In this document: in pieces, positions 33,730 through 44,507 of the stretch
Layout: every line of letters starts with the position of its first letter
How positions within the stretch are numbered: the stretch's first letter is position 1
Assembly (NCBI GenBank): GCA_956465555.1
Contig: OY101115.1
Coordinates: 3,720,001 to 3,784,000 of the forward strand
Reading direction: 5' to 3'
DNA from: Nitzschia sp. pyKryTriq1
Taxonomy: Eukaryota > Bacillariophyta > Bacillariophyceae > Bacillariales > Bacillariaceae
DNA length: 64,000 nucleotides
The notes under the pieces: model-generated
The model's database searches: none
What the model was told of the DNA's origin: nothing
What the model saw: the letters and a program-made list of their open reading frames with translations, nothing else
Translations under genes and position numbers: made by a program

Positions 33730-34989
33730 TTACAACGATAATGCATCTCGAATAGCGTCCAAGCCGGATTCTGGTTCACCCGGTTTCGTTAATTTGGCAG
33801 TTTGGTTGCCCTTCTTTTCGCTGGAGGTCGCAGCTGGTGAGTTCGAGGTTTCCGTACCCAACTCAGCTTTGTCATCTTGGTCAACCTTCCAATCGCGTGA
33901 AGGGATCGGCACATTTTCCAGTTCACCAATATTTTTCATCATATCACAGCGAAGACTAGATAGCGAGGGAGGCTCGAATCCTACCATCATATCATCGTCC
34001 ACAACCATTGGCTGAAGCGCTTGAACTCCAGCTTCCATACGCAAGAGTGTCTCATCATCGGGCAACCACGCTAGTCGGCAAACACCCACAGTGGCATCCG
34101 TGATGATTCGGGGACATTGCACATGAATGGGACCCATTCGAAGATTCCATTGCTCCACTGGTGTAATTCCATGCCACGCATCAGTCTCTTCCATCTCTGA
34201 AATCTCCCATCCGCGATTTCCAGTTTGAGGGCCCCAAGTCCAGCTTGTGCCACTCCATTTCTTGTGCCAGTTAAATGGTGGGACCGGTCGAAAGAATACA
34301 GGGTTCCCTGCGGTGGGTGGATCTTTTGTTTCGGTTTCTGGCGTTGGCGCAGTGGGCCGCAGGGCTTCTCGAGAAATCATGCAACGGAAAAGCTTCAATC
34401 CTTGCGGTGGACAAGATCCTGGTTCCACGCCTTGCTCCCAGACGGGAGCATGCTGAAAGATCACACGTACACGACCATCCCCATGTTTCAAAACGAGCTC
34501 TGTCGCCATGGCGCCGGATCGAAGAATCGTGGGACCATTCACCATGGATACCGCTGCAAAGCGACTGTTGCGCAAGTTCTCAGCTGAATAAGATGCCACA
34601 GGAAGTGTCTTTGTTTCCATTGAGTCGAAGCATGTGGCACAATCCGACTTTTTGGCGCCAACGACGATTGTGTGGGTGTGTTCAATCGTTCTTCCGTCGT
34701 CCTTGGTGTTGAGGTCGACACTGGCAACAGTTTCGTCGATCACATCTCCGATATAATCATGTGTAGTCCAGACGCCTCTCCAAGATCCTTTGGCGTGATG
34801 TTTATTGAAGAGCTCCCATTGCACAGCATCGTCGTCAATCTCTTCCGATACACCGCCGACGACACTGAACACCACCACGGAGTTTGTTGTTGGAAGGTTC
34901 TTCTTGAGCGGTCTTGCTGGTGCCGAAGGAATGAAGGCGCTCACTTCCACCGCCAGGGAAGTAAGGATCAAGTAAAGAGACGTTCGCAT
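33730..34989 (-). CDS. plastid-targeted DUF3598-like protein
   Basis: Single exon, 419 residues from the ATG at 34989. An upstream in-frame ATG at 35103 would add 38 residues and hide the targeting signal, so I prefer 34989. The signal peptide MRTSLYLILTSLAVEVSA is followed by Phe19-Ile-Pro-Ser, an ASAFAP-like junction for plastid import. The mature start QWELFNKHHAKGSWRGVWTT (W..F...H.G.W.G.W) matches the opening of DUF3598, a family of lipocalin-like proteins in cyanobacteria and algae related in fold to bilin lyases. Its function is unknown; a chloroplast ligand-binding role is inferred. The C-terminal about 60 residues are polar and probably disordered. Confidence 0.75.
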   Translation of the reverse strand: MRTSLYLILTSLAVEVSAFIPSAPARPLKKNLPTTNSVVVFSVVGGVSEEIDDDAVQWELFNKHHAKGSWRGVWTTHDYIGDVIDETVASVDLNTKDDGRTIEHTHTIVVGAKKSDCATCFDSMETKTLPVASYSAENLRNSRFAAVSMVNGPTILRSGAMATELVLKHGDGRVRVIFQHAPVWEQGVEPGSCPPQGLKLFRCMISREALRPTAPTPETETKDPPTAGNPVFFRPVPPFNWHKKWSGTSWTWGPQTGNRGWEISEMEETDAWHGITPVEQWNLRMGPIHVQCPRIITDATVGVCRLAWLPDDETLLRMEAGVQALQPMVVDDDMMVGFEPPSLSSLRCDMMKNIGELENVPIPSRDWKVDQDDKAELGTETSNSPAATSSEKKGNQTAKLTKPGEPESGLDAIRDALSL

Positions 34990-35666
34990 ATTGACGATGG
35001 TTGTGGTCACTTGGGGTAAAAAACGATGGTTGTGGTCACTTGGTACAATCTTAGACGTCGTCCTTTGTCCTTTCAAGAATGTCCTTGCTTGTGTTGGCAT
35101 CATGCATCATCGACCGTCATCGGTGGTGATCGAAACGGTGGATTGAGATTGAGATGGTTTCTCTTTTCTTCGATGCGAAGATTGTGCAGATAACTGGTAC
35201 TGTACCATACCGGTACGAAGAAGATAGAAGATATCGGTTCGCACTCTGGGGTTTTTCCACGTGGAATGATGGGGTAGGACAAACAATCGGGGGATTGGTG
35301 AAGTTCAGGGGATCTCGATGGGATCCACTTTTACTGTACTTTGGGGTTAATCGTGGCGTGGTGGTTGGGTTGAGTTGAGTTGGTTGAGGAGCTACAGCGT
35401 AGGTGCGGGGTGCGGGCATCACGCGCCCGCGTGATGAGGCGCTGCCGTTCTGCGCGGGTTCTGGTTCGATGTTCGATCCCCACCACCTCCATCATGCAAT
35501 CAGCCATCGAACACAAAATAGTCACAAATAATAGTCACGAAGTGTCCAACTTCGCTACCGGTACGAACACTCGTACTGTAACTCTTCCATTTTCCATCCC
35601 TTCCATCTTCCATCACACCCAATCAATCGACCCCCACTCCATCGCCGACATCATAGTGTGGATTGC

Positions 35667-35704
<38 letters not shown>

Positions 35705-35741
35705 GTAAAGTACCACAAATAAGCTCTAGCTAGAGTGTAAC
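34990..35741. other. divergent promoter between DUF3598-like and CHY/RING genes
   Basis: Holds a 19-bp direct repeat pair (GATGGTTGTGGTCACTTGG near 34995-35042), GTAC words at 35196-35215 and 35560-35580, and (CAA)13 at 35666-35704 in the presumed 5' UTR of the E3 ligase. No gene supported. Confidence 0.55.
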
Positions 35742-37238
35742 ATGGGGGACTCGATGGATGTAGATGGCGGAGGAATGGATGTTGATATGGGCGAAGAGAC
35801 GGTCAATCTTCGGGACGAACAAGCACCTCCTCGCAATGGCGCCTCTCGTCGCCGTTCCATGTCCCACGAAGAGCAACAATCTCGCCGGGCAAGTATCAAA
35901 GCCATCCTGGCGGACGAAAGCATACCAATTCAAGAGCGGCGCAGGTCTATCCAGAACTTGATGGACGGGCGACGAAGTAGTATTGGTACTGCCTCGGTTG
36001 CGTCAACGGCAAGTGGAGGAGGAGACGACGACCCTTACGGTTACGGGTACGGCGACTCGGATGAATATGGCGGTGGGAACCGCACGTCGGATCGAAACGG
36101 CGGTGTGGATATGGGCATGGACAGTGCCGACGTTAGTGAACCTGTCTCGAATGAGGCGACCAAGCGTGCCGAACAAACCCGTCCCCCATGCAATCATTAC
36201 GTTAGGAACTGTTCGTTGGTGTCGCCCTGTTGTGGGGCGACCTTTGGTTGTCGAATTTGTCACGACGATAGTCCTATCCTTCCGCCCCTGCTGATTCAGA
36301 GGCAGGCCATGCGTCGTTACGGTAGAAGTTCCTCCATGCCTATGAATCCTAGTATGACTCAACAGACGCCCGAAGAGACCCACCATAACATTGATCGATT
36401 TGCTATCAAAGAAGTCATTTGCCGTGAATGTTTCACCAAGCAGACCTCCAAAACGTAAGTATCGTATGAACTAGTACTGTATGAATGAATTGATGGATTC
36501 TCAAGTTTACACAGCAACTAACTCGTGGTTTTATTCATCATTGACTATCGCAGAAACAATTGTCTCTCATGCGGAGTCCAATTTGGAGACTATCATTGCA
36601 ACGTCTGTAACTTATGGATGTCGGGCGACGAAAAGCCGTATCATTGCACAGACTGTGGGTTTTGCCGTGTAGGTGGTGCGGAGAATTTCCAACATTGTCA
36701 TGATTGCGGAATGTGTATCGATAAAAGCTTGTATGACAACCATAACTGCAAAGATGGAAAGTACAAATCCAATTGCCCCGTCTGTCAAGAGTTTCTGTTT
36801 AGCTCGAGAAGTGCTTCACATGAGATGCCTTGTGGTCATGCCATTCATTGGGAGTGTTTTCGACAGCTCGCGGCACACGATTCGCGTTGCCCAGTTTGCA
36901 AAAAGACGGCGGAAACGAAGGATCGAATGATGCCGACGTGGAACGCAATGGCTGCGGGTGTGGCTCTGCAGCACGTCCCCCCGGAACTAGCACGAGTAGT
37001 CAATATCACATGCAACGACTGTGAGAAATCGGACGATGCGCGTGCTTGGCACTTTCTGGGTGTGCAGTGCCGAAACTGTTCCTCCTTCAATACTGTCGTC
37101 GACCGCATCATTATGTCTGGTGAGGAAGCGCACGAGTTCTTGGAGACACTGCAAACTCGAAGTGATCTCACGGAGAACGAAGACGGAAGCCAGCGTATCA
37201 GTCGGCGACGAATCAATCGACGCCGCTCCTTATTTTGA
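35742..37238 (+). CDS. CHY zinc-finger / RING E3 ubiquitin ligase (RCHY1/PIRH2 type)
   Basis: Exons 35742-36454 and 36554-37238, intron of 99 bp, 465 residues. The N-terminal about 145 residues are acidic, then Arg/Ser-rich (RRRSMS, RRASIK, RRRSIQ look like basophilic kinase sites), and Gly/Asp/Tyr-rich. Zinc-binding modules follow: a CHY finger (CNHYVRNCSLVSPCCGATFGC ... CRECF, split by the intron), a CTCHY region (CTDCGFC, CHDCGMC), a RING-H2 (CPVCQEF ... CGHAIHWECF ... CPVCKK) and a C-terminal zinc ribbon (CNDC ... CRNC). Family members are E3 ligases acting in protein turnover and, in plants, iron- and stress-linked signalling. Substrate unknown. Confidence 0.95.
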
Positions 37239-37356
37239 GCGACAGCTTCCGTCGTTGTTTCTGTACATAGTAGAAGTACACAATAATTTCTCTCAGTAGT
37301 CTACGACGCAATAGATTTCATAGGAGTAGTTAGTTGCTACTCTAGAGCCATAGCAA

Positions 37357-39751
37357 TCACTCGGGTCCATCCCAAAGAAAGGATTCATCCGTTTGCTTCG
37401 TGTCATATCTTACTCCAAGCTGTTTGAAGCGGGTCGAATTTTGCTTGGTTATGGAAAAATATGAGTCCAGGGTGTTCTTGGCAGTTCCTCTTTTCGGAGA
37501 CAACTTTCGATCACCAACAGGGCGAAAAGACCTCACCCATGGCTGGGACTGGGACGAGAGACAGCTCGGAGATTTCTCCTTTTGCTTCCTGAAAGCATCG
37601 ATCAAAGGCCCCGACTGAGGTCGTCTGATACTCTTAGGGGGGAGAGACCGAAAGGAGTTGTCTAGCCTGGTAGATTTGATTCCGATAGCACGAACTCCAA
37701 GAAGATTGGATGTAGGCCTAGAGTATCCTGAGTCATCCGGGGAGTCAATGAGTTCAGAATCGTCAAGCGATACCCGAGCCGGTTTGCTGCTACCCAATTC
37801 ATCGTCATCCACACCATCAAAATTTCCGATGAAGGGCTCGGAATTGGAATCCGTCAGATCAAAAAACGACGGGGCTTCCAGATTACTAATTGTATCCGTA
37901 GCCAAGCCGGCGGCAGGATATCCATCGCTGGATGGGTCGCTCAGCGAATCACTGAACGACACATCAGCTGATCGTAGGTGCCCTGCATTTACCATTTGCT
38001 CTGTTGTGTTGGAGTCGATTGGTGGATTCTGCTGCTTCCCAAGGTCGCTTGCAAATCGACGTCCTCGTGGCGCTTCCGTGGGAGGTCGCTCAAAGCGACC
38101 TGACGAACAAGAAAGCCTAAATGACCGATCTTGTACCGAAGAGAAATCACGCTTCACATACCGAACATCCTTTGTGTCATAAAAATTTTGGATGCCAATC
38201 TGATCACTACTTGACTCTCGATCCGCAGTTCTTGCAAATTTGGCAAAGAACTTGCTGGTGTTGCCAGTGTTTGGGTGAATGATGTCCAGAGGAGCCCTAC
38301 TATCATCTCGTGACCTCTTTCTGGTCGCCGTTGGGACTGGCTTGGCATAGGGATTTCTTGCCGGAGCGACCTTCTTGAGTACGAACACCACTGGTGGCTT
38401 CCGACTTTCCTGCTGTTCTTTGACGGCTTTTACTTGGCTACCTCCTCTGCCTAAGCATGCAGTCTCTTTGATCTTTGGAGCATGATCAGCCTGATCCGAC
38501 GCCTCCGCGATTTTACCCAGAAATGACCAGTCGTCGCCAAATCGTTCCATGAGGGGGGAGTGTTGAGTATGACAAGAAGGTGCATCTTTTCCCGGCTCTG
38601 ATGTTCGAGGTTCACAAAGTGGCTTGTTGCTGCCGTTTTGGTACTGGACGATATGGTAGTAGAAGACTGCCTCACTTTTCGCCAGATTAAGCTCATATTC
38701 CCTGGTATCGATATTTGGTCTATTCTTTCTTGGTATAGCGTCCAAGACTTTTGAAAATCGAACACTGTCATTCCGATACGAATTGTCCCGAACATATTTG
38801 AACGCGTTCACTAGTCCAACACCTGTTAGTTTGTTCGGTGCGTAGTCGCATCCAGCAAGTACACATCCTTGTACAAAAAGTCGCACACCAAATCCCGGTC
38901 GTCTGGACTGCCGCGAAGCAAGATTTATCAATAGCGATTCCAATGCACTAGGGGGTTTCTTCCCGGCGGTGCAAGGGACTTGATTGTCTTTGGAGGACAA
39001 CAGCCAATCCATAGAGATGACGTCGCACTTTCCTGTTTGTCGGTCTAGTTTGAAGATGACGGGGAAGGCACAGTGCGTCGCTGCCGAATAGACGAGAACA
39101 TCAGAGTCCTAGAGATTGTGTTCAAACAGAGTGAGAATGGGAGAAGGAAAATGCAGTCCGAGCTTTAGCATGTTGGATATTGGATATGCAACGTACCTCG
39201 GTAATGACAGCATCAGCCAATCCATCAACGCAAAGCTTTGCGAGCTGGGCATCGGCTTCGTATGGGGACCAAGTCAAGTGTACACGCTCGTCATTTTGGA
39301 AGTTTCTTCTGACCTCAGCCATGACTTCTTCGGTGAGCTCGTCCTTGATTTTGATACAGGTCTTGTACTTTTCCTCTGCTTTGTGGTTCTCGCGTCGATC
39401 CTTGTATTCCCGTGCCTCCTTCAAATTGGCTTGTCGGCGCCGCTCGCGTTCTCCGTTGGTGTCTGCCTTGAGTGGGCATCGTTTTCCGTCCATTACCAAG
39501 TAGATTTGGCCAATTTGAAACGCCTGGAGGAGCTCTCTGCATCGCGATATTACGTACTTTGCCGACACCTGAACGCAGTGCTTGTCGATGATCCCTCGTT
39601 CAATTCCTTCCACGTACTTCTCCGAGACACTGTATACACTGCGATGAAGCCAACAAGAGGCATCGACAGCGAGAGTCTTACCCCGAAAATCTCGCAGAGA
39701 GGTCTTTTGGGTGGCAAAACTCAATCCCTTGTGGAGCCCTTGAATTCCCAT
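37357..39751 (-). CDS. exonuclease 1 (FEN1/XPG family nuclease)
   Basis: Exons 39197-39751 and 37357-39108, intron of 88 bp, 768 residues. The start at MGIQGLHKGL is the usual EXO1 N-terminus. The metal-ligand set is complete: VDASCWLHR, MDGKRCPLK with following RERRR, SPYEADAQLA, DSDVLVY (directly after the splice) and LAGCDYAPNKLTGVG. The C-terminal about 400 residues are Ser/Asp-rich and variable, as in EXO1. Near the end, KNTLDSYF resembles a degenerate PCNA-interaction (PIP) box lacking the usual Gln. EXO1 is a 5'-3' exonuclease in mismatch repair, end resection and recombination. Confidence 0.95.
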
Positions 39752-40419
39752 GGTGAGACGTAGTCGCAGCTTCAGACAGTACGTGAGCTCAAAATTTGAC
39801 TTGGACGCTGGGTCCCAAGAAAGACTGAGATGAATGATTAAGGCTTCTAACAAGGTCTGTCACTACAGTACGAAGATGAAATGACAGATAGAATGAATTC
39901 CGGTTGGAGCAAGTAGATATAAAGTGCACGGTGCTTGGCTGGTGCGTGAATATTTTTTTGTTCAACATTTTCAAATCGTTCCGTTGGCTGGTTTCGATGA
40001 TCGATCTCGAGCCAGCCGAAAAATTTGGCTCGAACTTTGGTGAATCATCGACCACTGCGACTCGTTATTTTCCATTCATGATCGCGACTCACGAGTGAGT
40101 CAGTCAGTCGCAAACTCCTCATGCATCGCGAGGACGACTGCACTTTTTCGCTGATTTACGATTCACGATGATGGTGATTACCAGTACCAGGTATGAGTAC
40201 TCGTACCGTAGTGCTGTCGGGAGGAGGTGCGGCTCTGCATTACCCATTTGCACTGCCATATGTTATCAACTACTAAAGATACTTGCCGTATTTGTATCCA
40301 CCATCCACTCCCCGACAAAACTCCATTTTGATCCTATTGTGATTTTCGTTTCACCGTGATTAGGAGTACTTGATTCATTGATTGATCCATTCATTCATTC
40401 ATTCATTCGAAAAATAGCG
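39752..40419. other. divergent promoter EXO1 / SDR
   Basis: Contains an inverted repeat GACTCAC-GA-GTGAGTC at 40086-40101 that includes an AP-1/bZIP-type TGAGTCA, GTAC words near 40183-40208, and (ATTC)n at 40388-40408 just before the SDR start. No gene supported. Confidence 0.55.
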
Positions 40420-41319
40420 ATGGACGTGTGCGAGCGGTTTTTCAAAGCAGGTGGACCGCTTCTGTGGCTGTGTTCTCTTTTACTGGCGTCAACTCCAGTC
40501 CAGGCAGGGCCATCCTCGCTGTGGGAATTCCCATCGGGTACGACGGCGGTTGTGACTGGAGGAACAAAGGGAATTGGCAAGGCCATTGTTGAAGAATTGG
40601 CTATGAAGGGCACCAGAATTCTGACTTGTAGTCGCAACGAAGAAGACCTCGAACGGTGTGTAGATGAGTGGAGTGCGCAGGGGTGGGACGTCACGGGAGT
40701 GTCAGCTGATGTTGCCACACCCGAGGGACGCGAATCGTTGATGCAGGATATCGAGTCTTGGTTGGGCGAATCAAAGAGATTGGATATTTTGGTCAACAAT
40801 GTCGGCACCAACATTCGGAAGAAATCGATTGAATACACCCAAGAAGATTTGGAAAAAGTTTGGAATACCAACTTTAAATCCATGTTCGGTTTGACTGTAG
40901 CTTGTCACCCTCTGTTGAAGCGAAACCGTGGGGAACCATTCAGCTCTGTCGTAAATATCGGATCTGTTGCGGGAGTAACCTGCATGAAATCAGGCACTCC
41001 GTACGCTTCTACCAAAGCAGCCATGAATCAAGTCACTGGAAACTGGGCTTGTGAATGGGGCCCCGATGGGATCCGCGTGAATTGTGTAACACCATGGTAT
41101 ATAAATACAGAACTCGCCCAGCAAGTGCTAAAGAACAAGGCGTATGCCAAGTCTGTGATTGAACGAACCCCGATGGGGCGCGTTGGCGAGCCACACGAAG
41201 TGGCTGGTCTGGTTGCCTTTTTGTGCTTGCCCAGTGCTCAATACATTACAGGACAGGTCATTTCCGTCGATGGTGGCTTTACTCGAAATGGATATTACGA
41301 TAGTTTCTATCGCCGATAA
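40420..41319 (+). CDS. short-chain dehydrogenase/reductase (tropinone reductase-like), secretory
   Basis: Single exon, 299 residues from the ATG at 40420 (the upstream frame has only a TTG). The hydrophobic N-terminus ([23 protein letters not shown]) is a signal peptide or anchor without a plastid-type Phe. The SDR core is complete: TGGTKGIG cofactor motif, NNVG, catalytic Ser in NIGSVAG, and YASTK (Tyr and Lys), then the C-terminal [11 protein letters not shown]. The acidic/basic pattern after strand 2 (SRNEE) favours NADP. The substrate cannot be told. It converges on the plastid orphan with 60 bp between stops. Confidence 0.92.
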   Translation: MDVCERFFKAGGPLLWLCSLLLASTPVQAGPSSLWEFPSGTTAVVTGGTKGIGKAIVEELAMKGTRILTCSRNEEDLERCVDEWSAQGWDVTGVSADVATPEGRESLMQDIESWLGESKRLDILVNNVGTNIRKKSIEYTQEDLEKVWNTNFKSMFGLTVACHPLLKRNRGEPFSSVVNIGSVAGVTCMKSGTPYASTKAAMNQVTGNWACEWGPDGIRVNCVTPWYINTELAQQVLKNKAYAKSVIERTPMGRVGEPHEVAGLVAFLCLPSAQYITGQVISVDGGFTRNGYYDSFYRR

Positions 41320-41379
41320 GAACCAATGTCCGCCTTTTATGGATCCGCTAGCTATGGAATCATCAAAGACTTTATTCAT

Positions 41380-42030
41380 TTAGTTGTCGGCTTCAAAATT
41401 TCCTTTTCGGTCTGACGATGCTATACTCTCTACATACAAAGCTCCCAGATGTGGAGGCCGTCGATGTTTCCGAAGCTCCCACTGCCACCGTCGGATTCTT
41501 CCGTCCCAAGTGACAGTTTTCATCACTTGCGTTGCTATCCATCCATCCTCCCCTCCGACCCGATTCAGTCGAGTCTCCATAGACCATTCCTTTCCTTTCA
41601 TGGCGACCCCATAGAAGGAAGTCGCCATAGTGCCGGCCGTCTCGTGGGCCGACTCGATGAAATCGGTCAAATTGTGCTTAAAGATATGGCGAGTTGTATC
41701 ACCAGCAAACGCCCAAACAGAGCAAAGGCCGGCGTTCTTTGTCGGCAGATCGTTCATTCGCAGCGCATCCATTAGCAGAGCGGGAATATCTTCTGGGTCT
41801 AAGTCAGGACGAGGCAACCCTGCCCCATCCCATTGTGATCGTGTAACGTTAAAGATCGATTCTTCCTCAAAGATATTCCTGGTTTGGCCATTGTTTTGCG
41901 TGCCCCCGTCCTCGGGGTCCTTGGCCTGCCGACGACATGAAGCGGTGCGGTAAAATGTTCGACATTGCAGAAACGCCGATGCAAAATAGCCAAAGATAAT
42001 CAGAAGATAGGTGAATTGCGGTAATACCAT
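41380..42030 (-). CDS. plastid-targeted protein of unknown function
   Basis: Single exon, 216 residues. The signal peptide MVLPQFTYLLIIFGYFASA is followed by Phe20, a textbook ASAF junction. The mature domain has LLMDALRMNDLPTKNAGLCSVWAFA, then FIESAHETAGTMATSFYGVAMKG and WIATQVMKTVTWDGRIRRWQWELRK. The opening 'multi-residue helix, then N-D-x-P-x-x-x-A-G' pattern resembles a small NTF2-like/DUF4864-type family found in plants and algae, but I cannot assign it firmly. Probably a soluble chloroplast protein. Confidence 0.75.
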   Translation of the reverse strand: MVLPQFTYLLIIFGYFASAFLQCRTFYRTASCRRQAKDPEDGGTQNNGQTRNIFEEESIFNVTRSQWDGAGLPRPDLDPEDIPALLMDALRMNDLPTKNAGLCSVWAFAGDTTRHIFKHNLTDFIESAHETAGTMATSFYGVAMKGKEWSMETRLNRVGGEDGWIATQVMKTVTWDGRIRRWQWELRKHRRPPHLGALYVESIASSDRKGNFEADN

Positions 42031-42532
42031 GATGACAGTTTATGGTGGATGGGGTGGGGTGGTTCAGTTGATCCTGAACAAGGAAAGTCAAAAGCAGGCG
42101 CGAGACACGAGACGAAAAAGAAGAGAAGATACCGATGATTCGACTCATCGGATCATCGACAGGATTCTCCGAAACGGCGTCCTTTTGGCTTTTGCTTGAT
42201 GAACACGTAAGCCTTCGGCTCATCTCTCTCAGCTCAGCGAGAAGAGGGCATTAAAATATATACCGGCGGTACACGTGTACCGGTACCGATACCGGTACTG
42301 GTAAATATAAATCACAACATACACATTCATCAAGTACAGTACACGTACCGGTAGTAGTCATCGGAAACGAAAGAAGCCAGAAAATAATATCCAGGGACGG
42401 ATCTTCGCCTCCGGTAGTGGAAAGGAGCTTCACCATCACTTCGACGTGTTCTCGAAGATGGTGTCAAAATAATCAAGTGCCCAGTTGTCTCTCATATCTT
42501 TCATCCATCTCCTTCGTTCTCTTCAAGCAACG
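42031..42532. other. divergent promoter with GTAC cluster
   Basis: GTAC/ACCGGT words at about 42262-42352 (CGTGTACCGGTACCGATACC and similar). No gene supported. Confidence 0.55.
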
Positions 42533-43870
42533 ATGGCAGCCAAAGACGATGATGTGATCCCTTTTGCGGCCGAGACGAACCTTTCGCACCCATGGTTTGA
42601 AGGACCCGCCCCTCCCGTCGCCTTCACGTTCGGCTTGACAGCAGTGTTCGCGGTCCCGGCTCTCTACCTTTATCTACAGCGAGCTGCGACGCTCCGTGGA
42701 AAATTCGGAGCGTCCTTTCAAGGCTCATTGAAAGCTTGTGCCTTGATCTCAGCCTATATGGACAATTATGGACACTCTCGATTCGCGACACTCAAATTGT
42801 GTACGAAATCATTTTTCTTTCTCGGCCTTCTACAGCTCAACTTTCATCGAGGATTCTGGATCATGTGGGGAATCTTGGTGATTGAATCAAGTCTGGATAC
42901 TATTCGAGTCTTGCTGGCCTATTGGAATTGCAAAAGTCTAGGCAAAGCTCAAGTCGTCTCGGAGGAAGAAACTCGGGATTTGCAACAAGGGAACAGCGCC
43001 GTTCTAGATCCTACCAACGTCTACGAGGACTTGACGCGACCCAAATCCATTGCCGGTATGGTATTTTTGGTTCAGGCGATGCTCATTGGCCTTGTCATGG
43101 TCGATACCTATAAGACTACCACTCGCACATGCTTCGATGGCACGGACGGTTGTCCTATGCTCACATCACTTGGCTCGTACACCATGTATCTGATGGGAAC
43201 GTTCATGGCCAGTGTGTTCTATGTTGGACCCCGAAACTCCTACGGTCAGAAAGAACAGAACCCAACTTTTTGGCTCAAGCTATTTCTAATGAGCAAACAA
43301 CCTTCTGTCTTGACTTGGACGGACAGTGTGACGGATCAACAACAATCCTACGAGTTGCGTCCGAACGATTGGCGGATTTGGCTGCGCTTCATTCTCAGTT
43401 TTCTGGTCAACGGCGTCGGCTTTCACTTTCTATTGCATGTTCTACCTATCCAAGTAGCGGGGCAGTCGACGATTATCGGTGTCGTCTTTCGAGCCATTGG
43501 TATGATTTATCTGGCTGACTTGGATGATTCGGCAGGGCACAAAATGACTTTGGTTCAAGTCGAAAGGAATCAGGGAGCCTTTCACTCCTTCACACCCGAC
43601 GAAACTCTTGGAACGCAAGACAGTTATGGCAGCTTGGCGGCTGATACAGAGCTGGAGGCGGCGAAGCAAAAGATTATCGATGATGCTTTGCAGAGCGTCA
43701 AGAAGCAGCTGGAGGACTTGGTTGCAAATGGACGTCATGAAAAATCTGCAGCTGTGGCCGCCCGTCGACGGCCGCAGCGCAAGTTCTTCAACATAACCAA
43801 TGCCTTATTTGTATCGGCAAATCAGACACGACAAAAAAAGAATGACGAGAAAACACGGCTGGTACATTGA
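42533..43870 (+). CDS. multi-pass membrane protein of unknown function
   Basis: Single exon, 445 residues from the ATG at 42533. About six hydrophobic segments: PVAFTFGLTAVFAVPALYLY, SFFFLGLLQLNFHRGFWIMW, IAGMVFLVQAMLIGLVMV, YTMYLMGTFMASVFYV, WLRFILSFLVNGVGFHFLL, and STIIGVVFRAIGMIYL. The C-terminus is cytosolic-looking, with a charged helix (EAAKQKIIDDALQSVKKQLEDL) and a basic tail. No family recognised; diatom genomes hold many such orphans. Confidence 0.8.
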   Translation: MAAKDDDVIPFAAETNLSHPWFEGPAPPVAFTFGLTAVFAVPALYLYLQRAATLRGKFGASFQGSLKACALISAYMDNYGHSRFATLKLCTKSFFFLGLLQLNFHRGFWIMWGILVIESSLDTIRVLLAYWNCKSLGKAQVVSEEETRDLQQGNSAVLDPTNVYEDLTRPKSIAGMVFLVQAMLIGLVMVDTYKTTTRTCFDGTDGCPMLTSLGSYTMYLMGTFMASVFYVGPRNSYGQKEQNPTFWLKLFLMSKQPSVLTWTDSVTDQQQSYELRPNDWRIWLRFILSFLVNGVGFHFLLHVLPIQVAGQSTIIGVVFRAIGMIYLADLDDSAGHKMTLVQVERNQGAFHSFTPDETLGTQDSYGSLAADTELEAAKQKIIDDALQSVKKQLEDLVANGRHEKSAAVAARRRPQRKFFNITNALFVSANQTRQKKNDEKTRLVH

Positions 43871-44507
43871 ATATTATCGGAAGATGAGCTCGCTCGTTCG
43901 ACGCTCTTTGCAAGGCGTCGAAAGAAGAAGGCCTATCCTTTCTAACTGCATGTCTTTCGCTTACACTGTATTTCGAAGTCAACATAGACCAGTCGCCAAA
44001 ACATAGTACATTAAAGCTGTTTATGCCACCATTTTTTTGAAAGGGATCACCCATCACCCTTCAAGAAGCTCCAATGGGGGGAGGTTCAACGTGAATCTCG
44101 ACCGAGTAAATGATATATAATACTGTACGATACTCCCTACCGTATTACTACCAGGTATCGTCCTACTGTAGTTCGAATACCGGGGTATTATTGTCCAGCC
44201 TCGGCGCCGGCCTGGACGACGGACTGACTCTGGTGACGTCATAATCACGAATCGGTGCGTGCGTGGTGCGTGGTGCGCATGCGACTTTTTTGCTTTCGTG
44301 GTGGTCGAATGACTTTCTTCGCATTTCGCCCGTGCCGTCGTCGTCGTCGATCGATCCGGAGTGATGACGATGCATTTTGGTTGGCACTTTCTTGCTGCCG
44401 ATACCAGTACCAGGTACGAGGTACCTGGTATGGTATGCTTCCTTCACGATAATCGACATCGACAACATTATTATTATTTGCTATCGCTTCGACGGTCGGT
44501 CGGCAAC
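43871..44507. other. intergenic region with hairpin
   Basis: Contains GTAC words near 44120-44160 and a perfect 10-bp inverted repeat at 44408-44430. The open frame continues upstream of 44508 in frame, but through GTAC-word sequence, so it is treated as 5' UTR. Confidence 0.55.
44408..44430. repeat. GTAC-type perfect hairpin
   Basis: TACCAGGTAC (44408-44417), loop GAG, GTACCTGGTA (44421-44430). It lies about 80 bp before the next start codon and could form a cruciform or a 5' UTR hairpin. It is one of the clearest examples of the palindromic GTAC word family. Confidence 0.9.

Noticed and set aside
34990-35103. Longer start for the DUF3598-like protein
   Set aside because: The extra 38 residues would bury the signal peptide and the plastid junction, so the inner ATG is preferred.
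44361-44507. N-terminal extension of the His-rich membrane protein
   Set aside because: Open frame, but built on a GTAC hairpin and typical of spacer; ATG 44508 gives a sensible start.
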